In this document: in pieces, positions 8,348 through 16,108 of the stretch
Layout: every line of letters starts with the position of its first letter
Position numbering within the stretch: position 1 is the stretch's first letter
Source of the DNA: Deltaproteobacteria bacterium
GTDB taxonomy: Bacteria > Desulfobacterota > Desulfomonilia > UBA1062
NCBI GenBank assembly: GCA_018434685.1
Contig: JAHDOV010000013.1
Span: forward strand, 1-64,000
DNA length: 64,000 bases
Direction: 5' to 3'
Notes under the pieces: model-generated
Seen by the model: the letters and a program-made list of their open reading frames with translations, nothing else
Database searches by the model: none
Told to the model about the DNA's origin: nothing
Program-made: the position numbers and the translations under genes

Positions 8348-9697
8348 GTGAGACGCAGCGTGAAAATACAGCTCACTGTCATCATTGTATGTGCTTTCAT
8401 TCTCATGGGTGCCACATCCCCGGAAGGAACCCTGTATACGGTCAGGAAAGGCGACACGCTCTCTGCCATTGCAGACACGTACCTGCCTTACACCGCTGCC
8501 TATACGAAGAGAGAGCTCATAGCCGGCATCAAGGAGATCAACAAGATCTCCGATACCCTCTCGCCCGGTCAGATCCTGAGCATTCCGGTTGTCTGGGACC
8601 AGCCGCTCAAACCGGAAACTATCACGAAACCAAAAGATTTCATGGCAATGGGCCTGTACATGAATTCGTCCTCAGCCGGCACACGGTTTATCCTCGATTC
8701 GGCCGCCAAGCTCAGGGGCTCGGGCGGGAACACCCTCGTATTCGATGCCAAGGACGATATGGGGGCCATCACCTTTCCCAGTCCCATACCGGCGAAGTAC
8801 TCTCCAGCCGAGCGGTATGCCCCGACTATTGAAGCGCTGCCGAAGATGATCGAATTTCTCCATCGCATGGGAATCCATGTGGTGGCCCGGGTCGTGGTAT
8901 TCAGAGACCCGATCATGTCCCGGGCCATGCCCCAGTGGTGCATCAACAGGGAAAAGCACTGGCTGAACCCCGCAAATCAGGAGGTTCAGGAGTATGTCCT
9001 CGCCGTGATCGAGGAACTCTCTGCCAGCGGCGTGGATGAGATCCAGCTCGACTATGTGCGCTACCATGCCGACGGCATGACCTCAACGGGCATTCAAGGC
9101 GTGCCACGCACGGACGTCATCGCCGGGTTCATACAGAGGGTGCACGAGATTACCCAGTCAAAAGGTGTTCTCCTGTCGGTCGACATGTTCGGGATCGTGA
9201 TCTGGCAGAGGGATGTGGATGTGCTCGTGGTGGGCCAGGATATCGCGAAGATAAAGCCCCATGTGGAGATTATCTCGCCCATGCTCTATCCCTCGCATTT
9301 CAGTACTGGGTTCGCGGGGGTGAAGAATCCCGCAGATGATCCCTATGGTTTCGTGTTCAAGGGGATCAAGAAGATGAAGGAACTCGTGGGCGAAGACGTG
9401 GTGATCCGCCCATGGCTCCAGTCTTTCCCGCTCGGGGTGACCAGGGGGTTCGGCCCGGGGTATATCCGGGCACAGATGAATGCCACGCACGATGCCGGCG
9501 GGTCGGGCTGGCTGCTGTGGAGTCCGGGCAATCACTATGACAAGGCCTACGCTGCCATGAACAGTGGCCCGAAGCAGGAGACCGGAGACCAGGATCCGGA
9601 CCTTGAACCGGAGGTGGAAAAATCCGGCCAGCCATCGCCTGACGAGGATGCGCTGTCGGTGGGCCAGGGCGAAATCCTGGATCTCGGATCAGGGTAG
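8348..9697 (+). CDS. LysM protein with DUF4015-type putative glycoside hydrolase domain
   Basis: About 449 residues if the GTG at 8348 is used. The frame stays open to an ATG at 8195, but only the region from 8348 or 8360 gives a signal/anchor sequence (VKIQLTVIIVCAFILMGA); neither start has a good ribosome site. Residues about 29-80 are a LysM domain (YTVRKGDTLSAIAD ... LSPGQILSIPV) that binds peptidoglycan. The rest matches the TIM-barrel of the DUF4015/GHL13 family, with GVDEIQLDYVRYHADG holding likely catalytic acids. The C-terminal 40 residues are acidic and disordered. A periplasmic or surface polysaccharide-cleaving role is inferred. Confidence 0.75.
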   Translation: MRRSVKIQLTVIIVCAFILMGATSPEGTLYTVRKGDTLSAIADTYLPYTAAYTKRELIAGIKEINKISDTLSPGQILSIPVVWDQPLKPETITKPKDFMAMGLYMNSSSAGTRFILDSAAKLRGSGGNTLVFDAKDDMGAITFPSPIPAKYSPAERYAPTIEALPKMIEFLHRMGIHVVARVVVFRDPIMSRAMPQWCINREKHWLNPANQEVQEYVLAVIEELSASGVDEIQLDYVRYHADGMTSTGIQGVPRTDVIAGFIQRVHEITQSKGVLLSVDMFGIVIWQRDVDVLVVGQDIAKIKPHVEIISPMLYPSHFSTGFAGVKNPADDPYGFVFKGIKKMKELVGEDVVIRPWLQSFPLGVTRGFGPGYIRAQMNATHDAGGSGWLLWSPGNHYDKAYAAMNSGPKQETGDQDPDLEPEVEKSGQPSPDEDALSVGQGEILDLGSG

Positions 9698-9854
9698 GAG
9701 TTCAGGACCTTCCGAGCCATCACCCGATGGTCCCGCCGGACTGTAGCGGTCTTCCGGCTGCACCGCCTCCATTTTGGATGCTGTCTTGGGTCTTCCCAGA
9801 AAAATTCCCTTCTCCTACTCAATCTTTTCGCCTCTCCGTCCGAACAGGACTGGT

Positions 9855-10655
9855 ATGGGCATACAGGTGTTCCTGGGCGTGAGTGACACGCAGAGGAACC
9901 GCACTTTCAGCATCATCCGGTTGTTCTGGTGGGTATCGGTTCTGGCGCTCCTGCTCTCGGGCTGCGGGGGCCGGACCGTGGTTGCTCCCGTCGCAGGAAC
10001 CGGGTACGGGCACGCTCAACGCATGGGCTACACCATCCAGGTGGGGGCCTTCCAGCGCCTGGACAATGCAGAAGAGCTCACCCACCGGCTCGAGCGCAAC
10101 GGCTGCGATGCCTACTACTTCCGCCACAGTTCCGGCCTCTACAAGGTGCGGTTCGGCAACTTCTCAACCTTCAAGGCAGCTCAGGAAAAGGCCGATGCGC
10201 TGCGCCGTTCAGGGCTCGTCGATGTATACTACATCGTACCGCCCGAGGCCTATGCGGTTGCCAGAAACCAGGGTGAGGGTTCGCTACGGGACGAAATAGT
10301 CAGGACCGCGCGCACCTACCGGGGCATCCCTTACCACTGGGGCGGCACCTCGGCCAAGACAGGGTTTGACTGCAGCGGGCTGACCATGGCGGTATACCAG
10401 CTCAACGGGCTCAATCTGCCCCGGACCTCGCGGGAGCAGTTCAGGGAAGGCAGGCCCATCGCCCGGCACGAGCTGAAGAAAGGCGACCTGGTGTTCTTTG
10501 CCACGGGAACCGCCCGCCGGGTTTCCCACGTGGGCATCTACACAGGCCGGGGCCAGTTCATTCACGCACCGGGCAAGGGCAAGAAGATCCGCACCGACAA
10601 GCTCACCAGCGAGTACTACCTGAGCACCTATGTGGGTGCCAGGTCCTTCCTGTAG
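9855..10655 (+). CDS. Lipoprotein with SPOR and NlpC/P60 peptidase domains
   Basis: 266 residues from the ATG at 9855 (AGGA just upstream). A lipobox LLLSGC puts the lipidated Cys at residue 37. A SPOR domain follows (about 55-125, GYTIQVGAFQRLDNAEELT), which binds denuded septal glycan. The C-terminal NlpC/P60 domain shows the Cys in TGFDCSGLTMAVYQ, the His in SHVGIY and a third polar residue in FIHAPGKG. It should be an envelope D,L-endopeptidase acting on cell-wall peptides, probably at division sites. The neighbouring LysM/DUF4015 gene suggests a cell-wall pair. Confidence 0.88.
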   Translation: MGIQVFLGVSDTQRNRTFSIIRLFWWVSVLALLLSGCGGRTVVAPVAGTGYGHAQRMGYTIQVGAFQRLDNAEELTHRLERNGCDAYYFRHSSGLYKVRFGNFSTFKAAQEKADALRRSGLVDVYYIVPPEAYAVARNQGEGSLRDEIVRTARTYRGIPYHWGGTSAKTGFDCSGLTMAVYQLNGLNLPRTSREQFREGRPIARHELKKGDLVFFATGTARRVSHVGIYTGRGQFIHAPGKGKKIRTDKLTSEYYLSTYVGARSFL

Positions 10656-10751
10656 AACCACCACAGGCCTGCATCCCCTCGACCTCTTCACCGGGTGAAG
10701 GCGGTAAATGGCCCCTTGACTTCACGCCGTGATCATGGCCATGGAGTGTCT

Positions 10752-11834
10752 GTGCAGATACACATCTTTTCCCTGACCTGTGCGGAACTTGCCGCAGAGC
10801 TGAACCGGCGCTACGGCAAGGGGCACTACCACGCCAGGGCGCTCTGTCGCGAGATCTTCAAGGCCGGCACTACCGCCTTTGCCTCTGCACCCGAGTTTGT
10901 ACGCTCCCCCTCACTCACCCTGCAGCTGTGCCGGGACGTGTGCCTTCCCTCCTGCCGGATCGTTGAACAGATCGAGGACGGGGTGCTCAAGTTTGCCTCT
11001 GCCCTGGACGACGGCCACCTCATCGAGTCGGTCATCATTCCCTCGCATGATCGCACCACGTTGTGCGTCTCCTCACAGGCCGGGTGCAGGATGGCCTGCA
11101 GCTTCTGCACAACAGGGGCAATGGGATTCATTCGGAACCTGAGCGTCGAAGAGATCGTCTGGCAGGTCTATGCCGCACGGTTCCTCCTTTCCCACCGGGT
11201 TGACAACATCGTGTTCATGGGCATGGGCGAACCGCTCGACAATCTCGACAACGTCGTGCAGGCCCTGCGTGTCATCTCCGACCAGCGCGGGCTCGATATC
11301 CCGCTGAGTCACATCACCCTGTCCACTGCCGGGCACGCAGACGGCCTCGCCCGGCTTGCCGCCCTGAACCTGACGAGACTTCGCCTGGCAGTCTCCCTCA
11401 ATGCGGCGGACGACGTCCTGCGCAGCAGTCTGATGCCCATCAACAACAAGTACCCGCTCTCCCGGCTCAGGCAGGAACTGCTCTCGTTTCCGCTGTGCAA
11501 AGGCGGGATCATCTTCGTCGAGTATGTGCTGCTGGCCGGCATAAACGACTCGCTCGAACATGCCAGGAGCCTGGCCCGTTTTCTCGACGGCCTTCCCGTG
11601 CGGGTCAACGTGATCGCCTATAACGGAGATGGCTCGACAGTGTATGGCACCCCGCCTCCGGAGCAGGTGCGGCAGTTCTGCTCCTGGCTGGCCGGGGAGA
11701 AGATCTTTGTGCGTGCCCGGCAGTCGCGCGGCCAGTCCATCATGGCTGCCTGCGGTCAGCTCGGCGCCTCGTTATGTGCTGACGCACAACGAGGCGATCG
11801 GTCTTGCCCGGATCATCCCTGCAACTTATTATAA
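10752..11834 (+). CDS. rlmN: 23S rRNA/tRNA adenine-C2 methyltransferase (RlmN family)
   Basis: 360 residues from the GTG at 10752, chosen because GGAG lies five bases upstream and the protein then begins as RlmN does; another GTG at 10695 is in frame. The radical SAM cluster is CRMACSFC (Cys112, 116, 119). The two catalytic cysteines of the RlmN/Cfr mechanism are visible, one in LCVSSQAG (Cys105) and one in AACGQL (Cys334). It methylates A2503 of 23S rRNA and A37 of some tRNAs. Cfr, the resistance paralogue, acts at C8, but the chromosomal setting favours RlmN. Confidence 0.9.
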   Translation: MQIHIFSLTCAELAAELNRRYGKGHYHARALCREIFKAGTTAFASAPEFVRSPSLTLQLCRDVCLPSCRIVEQIEDGVLKFASALDDGHLIESVIIPSHDRTTLCVSSQAGCRMACSFCTTGAMGFIRNLSVEEIVWQVYAARFLLSHRVDNIVFMGMGEPLDNLDNVVQALRVISDQRGLDIPLSHITLSTAGHADGLARLAALNLTRLRLAVSLNAADDVLRSSLMPINNKYPLSRLRQELLSFPLCKGGIIFVEYVLLAGINDSLEHARSLARFLDGLPVRVNVIAYNGDGSTVYGTPPPEQVRQFCSWLAGEKIFVRARQSRGQSIMAACGQLGASLCADAQRGDRSCPDHPCNLL

Positions 11835-11855
11835 CTGATGCCGGCAGGTGCCTGA

Positions 11856-11877
11856 CTCACCTGAAGATGCAGGTGAG
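11856..11877 (+). terminator. Hairpin after rlmN
   Basis: CTCACCTG (11856-11863) and CAGGTGAG (11870-11877) form a perfect 8-bp stem with an AAGATG loop, 22 bases after the rlmN stop. There is no T run, so termination is uncertain. Confidence 0.35.
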
Positions 11878-11949
11878 GGTGACAAGGAAGAACCTTCTTC
11901 CACTTCATGCCCGATCTGCTCAAGGCATTGGCCGGAACGTGGGGGATGA

Positions 11950-12606
11950 ATGAACACAGGCATAATCAGAGTACATGCTGCCGTTATCCTATCCCTGCTT
12001 TTCACGGCAGCGCCTGGAGCAGCAGAATCTCCTTCAGAGTATCCTGAAACGACTGCCGTCCTGCAGGAGATCTACAGGAGCGAAGTTGCCGCGTGCAGAA
12101 CATATGCGGCCTTTGCCCAAAGCGCCAGGGAAGAAGATTATATGAGCGTGGCCCTGCTGTTCAGGGCAGTGCACCAGTCCGAATCGGTTCATGCGCGCAA
12201 TTTCAGGAACCTCTTGACCGACCTGGGGGCCCCACCCAAAGACCCCCCCCGATCCGCCATCCCGGTAGGCACTACGCAGGAGAATCTCACCAGTGTCCTG
12301 CAAGAAGAGCTTTCCGAGATCGACACAAAGTATCCCGAGTACATCGATAGATTGCGGCCGGAGGCTCATGAGGCTGCCATACGGGATATCACCTATGCAT
12401 GGCAGGCGGAGAAGCAGCACAGGGAACTGCTGGGATCGATGCACTCAGCCGTCGAGCTGTTCTTCGGCAGGATTGTCGATACTCTGCAGGGTGCCGATAC
12501 ATATTTTGTCTGCAACAGATGCGGCTCCACCCTCTTCGAACCACCCGCAGACCACTGCGGAATCTGTGGCAGCCCTGCGGACCACTATACCGAAGTGAGC
12601 GATTAG
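11950..12606 (+). CDS. Rubrerythrin-like diiron protein with signal peptide
   Basis: 218 residues. Residues 1-25 form a Sec signal peptide (VILSLLFTAAPGAAES). The ferritin-like four-helix domain has the expected carboxylate/His ligands: EIYRSEVAACRTYAAF, then ESVHARNF, then EEL..ID and AEKQHREL. The C-terminus is a rubredoxin-like module with two CxxC pairs (CNRCG near 188, CGICG near 204). Rubrerythrins reduce peroxide in the cytoplasm of anaerobes; this one appears to be exported, which is unusual and would need a periplasmic electron donor. GGGGGA lies upstream of the ATG. The gene stands alone, convergent with the MFS gene. Confidence 0.82.
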   Translation: MNTGIIRVHAAVILSLLFTAAPGAAESPSEYPETTAVLQEIYRSEVAACRTYAAFAQSAREEDYMSVALLFRAVHQSESVHARNFRNLLTDLGAPPKDPPRSAIPVGTTQENLTSVLQEELSEIDTKYPEYIDRLRPEAHEAAIRDITYAWQAEKQHRELLGSMHSAVELFFGRIVDTLQGADTYFVCNRCGSTLFEPPADHCGICGSPADHYTEVSD

Positions 12607-12616
12607 AGGAAGCCGC

Positions 12617-13996
12617 TCACTGCCGCCGGCGAACCCTGCCCCGCACGAGCGACGCACCCGTGCCGAGCATGCAGAGCACGGCAAAGGTGAGAAATGCCGT
12701 CCGTACGCCGAAAATGAAGGCCGGGTGATACTCAGGGGTTATCTCCACCCTGCCGAGGTAGACGGCAAAAACGATGAGCACGATCCCCATGCTGATCATC
12801 TGCCCGGTCAGGCGCATGGTCGCCAGACTTGCAGAGGCGATGCCGTAGAATCTCTTTTCCACCGAACCCATGACTGCATTGGTATTGGGCGAGGAAAACA
12901 GGGCAAAGCCGAGGCCGATGATCAGCAGACTCATGACGATAAACCAGATGGGGGTGCCGGAGCCCAGGAGCGCAAGGAGCAGCAGTCCGCCTGAAGTCAG
13001 GGCCATGCCTGCCGAGGCGACGAGGCGGGGCTCGACCCGGTCGGAGAGCCGGCCGGCCAGCGGCGAAAAGGCGGTCATCACCAGGGGCTGCGCCACCATG
13101 ACCAAGCCGGCGGTCTGGGCCGAAAAGCCCTTGATGTACTGCAGGAACAGGCTCAGGAGAAAACTCACCCCGAAGGTCGCGCTGTAATTGATCAGGGCCG
13201 CCAGGTTGGAAAAGGCGAAGACCCGGTTGTCCCTGAAGAGTCTCACATCCATCAGGGGGCTCGGGGTATGGAGCTCGAGGCGGACAAACAGCAGCAGGAG
13301 CACCACCCCGGCGCAGATCATTCCGGCGCCCGTCAGGGAGGGCAGCTGCGAGAACCCGTACATGAGCCCTATCAGGGCCAGGCCGAAGAGAACAGACCCG
13401 GCGAAATCGAAGGCCTCTCCCCGGGCATCCGCCCATTCACCCTCGAGTTTCCAGACAGCGCCGACAAACACGATGAGACCGAGCGGAACGACTGCAAGGA
13501 ACACGCTGGGCCACCCGAGCTGTTCGGTCAGCACCCCGCCGAGAAACGGCCCCAGGGAGAGCCCCAGGTAGACCGCCGCAATGGTTATGCCAAGCGCCCT
13601 GCCCCGCTCCCCTGCCGGGAAGACCGAGGTGAGCATGGCCACCCCGGTGCCGAAAATCATGGCACTCCCCATTCCCTGGAACACACGCAGGCCGATGAGC
13701 ATCCCTGCAGACGGACAACATGCCACGAGCAGCGATGAGCACGTGAAGATCCCGATGCCGTAGATGAAGACCTTTTTCCTGCCGTAAATGTCTGCAACCC
13801 TGCCGAAGGGCAGGAGGAAGATGGCGCTGGCGAGCAGATACGAGGTTGCCACCCAGTTCAGCATGACCGCATCCATGCCGAACTCCCGGCCGATCTCGGG
13901 CAGAGCGATGTTCACGGCCGAGCCCATGAACGGGGTCAGGAACGATGAGAGCGAGGCGACGAGCAGGACCACGCGTTTAGTGGCGGAACTATCCAT
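12617..13996 (-). CDS. MFS transporter, DHA2 (EmrB/QacA) type
   Basis: 459 residues from the ATG at 13996 (AAGGG about nine bases upstream); the frame extends further 5' without membrane sequence. About 14 hydrophobic helices are visible. GRVADIYGRKKVFIYG is the loop 2-3 motif A of the major facilitator superfamily, and LGPFLGGVL matches motif C of drug/proton antiporters. It probably exports toxic organic compounds using the proton gradient. The substrate cannot be read from the sequence. No regulator is adjacent. Confidence 0.85.
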   Translation of the reverse strand: MDSSATKRVVLLVASLSSFLTPFMGSAVNIALPEIGREFGMDAVMLNWVATSYLLASAIFLLPFGRVADIYGRKKVFIYGIGIFTCSSLLVACCPSAGMLIGLRVFQGMGSAMIFGTGVAMLTSVFPAGERGRALGITIAAVYLGLSLGPFLGGVLTEQLGWPSVFLAVVPLGLIVFVGAVWKLEGEWADARGEAFDFAGSVLFGLALIGLMYGFSQLPSLTGAGMICAGVVLLLLFVRLELHTPSPLMDVRLFRDNRVFAFSNLAALINYSATFGVSFLLSLFLQYIKGFSAQTAGLVMVAQPLVMTAFSPLAGRLSDRVEPRLVASAGMALTSGGLLLLALLGSGTPIWFIVMSLLIIGLGFALFSSPNTNAVMGSVEKRFYGIASASLATMRLTGQMISMGIVLIVFAVYLGRVEITPEYHPAFIFGVRTAFLTFAVLCMLGTGASLVRGRVRRRQ

Positions 13997-14244
13997 AATA
14001 ACGACCCTTCTTAGCATCAAACCGAGAAAATTTTCAATACGCGATGCTGGCCTCCCTCTGCGGGAGCGTTCCTGCGCCCTCTTCATAAACCCGAAACACT
14101 TGCATTGCCTCCCTCCGGCGCTACTATTAGTCCACTGTGGACACGCTATCTTTACCACAGCACCGTCCGCATGCGTTTTCCCACGAGCACCGCAGCAGAA
14201 GCGGCATGACAGGAAAAGAGCACCCGGACGGGTAAGGAGGTACT

Positions 14245-14661
14245 ATGAGCAGTGTGAAACGAGGTGTATATCTGCCCGGCGTCCTGATCCTTATCGCAAT
14301 TGTATCGCTTGTCTCCGCAGCGACTGCTGCCGGCGATGTCCCGAGGATGTCCACTGATGAGCTAGGGGCCATGCTCGGGAATCCGGATGTCATCATCCTG
14401 GATGTACGCACTGACAGCGACTTGGCAGGCAGCGATTTCCGGATACCTGGCGCCGTCAGGGAAACCAGGGGCGATTTCAAGAACTGGGCAGACAAATATC
14501 CCAGGGACAAGACCCTGGTTCTCTACTGTGCCTGAAGCAACGAGGGAACAAGTGCCGGTCTGGCACAAAAACTGATCGATCAGGGCTATACAAAGGTGTT
14601 TGCCCTCAAGGGCGGCTGGAAAGAGTGGGAGCAGAAGAAATATCCTGTGGAGCCGAAATAA
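14245..14661 (+). CDS. Exported rhodanese-like selenoprotein (in-frame UGA = Sec97)
   Basis: The frame starts at ATG 14245 behind AAGGAGG, reads through an in-frame TGA at 14533-14535 and ends at TAA 14659, giving 138 residues. Residues 1-29 are a signal peptide (VLILIAIVSLVSAATAAG). The rhodanese fold follows: VIILDVRTDSDLAGSD, RIPGAVRE, then LVLYCA-U-SNEGTSAG, then GYTKVFALKGGWKEW. In homologous rhodaneses the active-site loop reads YCAC-PNEATSA, so the UGA sits at the catalytic Cys. Sequence after the UGA is clearly rhodanese, which argues against a real stop. A bSECIS-like hairpin begins 16 bases after the UGA. Rhodanese selenoproteins have been reported from metagenomes; sulfur donor and acceptor are unknown. 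Confidence 0.87.
14533..14566 (+). promoter_or_regulatory. bSECIS element of the rhodanese selenoprotein
   Basis: UGA at 14533-14535, then GTGCC (14552-14556), loop GGTCT (14557-14561) and GGCAC (14562-14566), a perfect 5-bp stem. The loop starts 21 bases after the UGA, within the range SelB tolerates. The same GGTCT loop occurs behind the formate dehydrogenase UGA in this window and in E. coli fdhF. Confidence 0.82.
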
Positions 14662-14739
14662 GCCGCAGATTTCTGGTGAAGGCTTTCTCCACTGACCGGG
14701 AACAACACTCTCCAGGACCGGTGCACCCTCCCTGACGAC

Positions 14740-16050
14740 ATGAACGTCCTGCTCATCTCCGCAAACACCGAACCCTTTCCGGAGCCGGTATTCCCGCTCG
14801 GACCGGTCTATGTCGGCAATGCCCTGCAGCAAGACGGTGCCCGGGTTAGGATTCTCGACATGCGGCACTGTTCGGCAGACACGGGCCTGAGCGAGGAGTT
14901 GGCGGCCTTCTGTCCCGACTGCATCGGGCTCTCGCTCAGGAACGTCGATAATGCCGCGTATCCGTCGACCCGGTTCTATCTGCCCTCCTATGCAACGCTC
15001 GTGAAGTCGCTGCGGGCGTCATGCCATGTTCCGATCGTCCTGGGGGGGTCGGCATTCTCGCTCTTTCCGCAGGAGATCGCCTCATTCCTGGGTGCGGACG
15101 GAGGGGTAACGGGTGACGGAGAAGGCGTGGTGGCCCTGTTGCGCCACCCCGGCCGGGAGAAGATACTCGCGTCGTTCCTGCCCGACCTGGCCGATGTCGC
15201 CTTTCCTAGAAACATCACCACTGTGTTTCCTCATTTTCACCGGTACCGGACCATCGGCATCCAGACTGCACGGGGGTGCCCCAATCACTGCATCTACTGC
15301 ACGTATCCACACCTCGAGGGGGCAGCCGTGAGGAGAAGACCGCCCGGTGACGTTGCCGAAGACATGGCCCTGCTGTACCGGGAGTTCGGCAAGCGCAGCT
15401 TCTTCATTGTGGATTCTCTCTTCAACGCCGATGAAGACCACATGGTACGGGTGGCAGGCGAGATCGCTGCGAAGAACCTCCCGGTGAGCTTCTCCTGCTA
15501 TCTCCAGCCCAGGGTCTCGGATCCCGGGATCTTCCGGCTTCTCAAGGAGGCCGGGTGTGCTGCCGTGGATTTCGGAACCGACTCGGGCTCGCCGGCAATG
15601 CTCGCCTCCCTCGGCAAGCCTTTTTCAACCGATGACATCCGCACGGTATCCCGGGCCTGCACGGAGGCAGGCATGGATTTCTGCCACTCCCTCCTCTTTG
15701 GCGGCCCCGGAGAGACTTTCGAGACGATCAGGGAGACCGTGGATCTCATGAACGAGACAGCTCCCCGGGCAGTGGTTGCCATGACGGGTGTGCGCATCTA
15801 TCCCGGAACGGAGATGGAGCGCATCGCTGCAGGGGAACAGGTCCTGGCTGCCGGGGCGTCACTGCTCGAGCCGCGATTCTATTTCCCGCCCATGGGGGCC
15901 GCACGTCTCCTGAAATGCCTGCACGAGGCAACCGCGGGGAGGAGAAACTGGTTCTTTCCGGGGAAAAAGGACTGGAGTACAACTATCGGTTATAAGATCC
16001 TGTATTTCCTGTATCGAAACGGCCCGCTGTGGAGGACGTTCCGGAAGTAG
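14740..16050 (+). CDS. B12-binding-domain radical SAM protein
   Basis: 436 residues. The N-terminal 140 residues resemble a cobalamin-binding-type Rossmann domain (MNVLLISANTEPFPEPVFPLG ends the first strand region), but the DxHxxG cobalamin motif is not seen. The radical SAM cluster is GCPNHCIYC (Cys180, 184, 187), followed by the SPASM-less TIM-barrel pattern with GTDSGSPAML and LLFGGPGETFET. Members carry out methylations and rearrangements on lipids, hopanoids, tetrapyrroles or antibiotics; the substrate is not identifiable. It starts 79 bases after the selenoprotein gene on the same strand. There is no good ribosome site before the ATG. Confidence 0.78.
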   Translation: MNVLLISANTEPFPEPVFPLGPVYVGNALQQDGARVRILDMRHCSADTGLSEELAAFCPDCIGLSLRNVDNAAYPSTRFYLPSYATLVKSLRASCHVPIVLGGSAFSLFPQEIASFLGADGGVTGDGEGVVALLRHPGREKILASFLPDLADVAFPRNITTVFPHFHRYRTIGIQTARGCPNHCIYCTYPHLEGAAVRRRPPGDVAEDMALLYREFGKRSFFIVDSLFNADEDHMVRVAGEIAAKNLPVSFSCYLQPRVSDPGIFRLLKEAGCAAVDFGTDSGSPAMLASLGKPFSTDDIRTVSRACTEAGMDFCHSLLFGGPGETFETIRETVDLMNETAPRAVVAMTGVRIYPGTEMERIAAGEQVLAAGASLLEPRFYFPPMGAARLLKCLHEATAGRRNWFFPGKKDWSTTIGYKILYFLYRNGPLWRTFRK

Positions 16051-16108
16051 CACGGGATAAAGGTTCGGCACGGCACGCAGTCACTGCGCGCTTCCGGCTT
16101 GCACCAGG

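Noticed and set aside
14245-14535. Rhodanese as a pseudogene with a premature stop
   Set aside because: The frame after TGA is intact to a normal stop and keeps rhodanese motifs, the TGA sits at the catalytic Cys, and a bSECIS hairpin follows. Selenocysteine explains it better.
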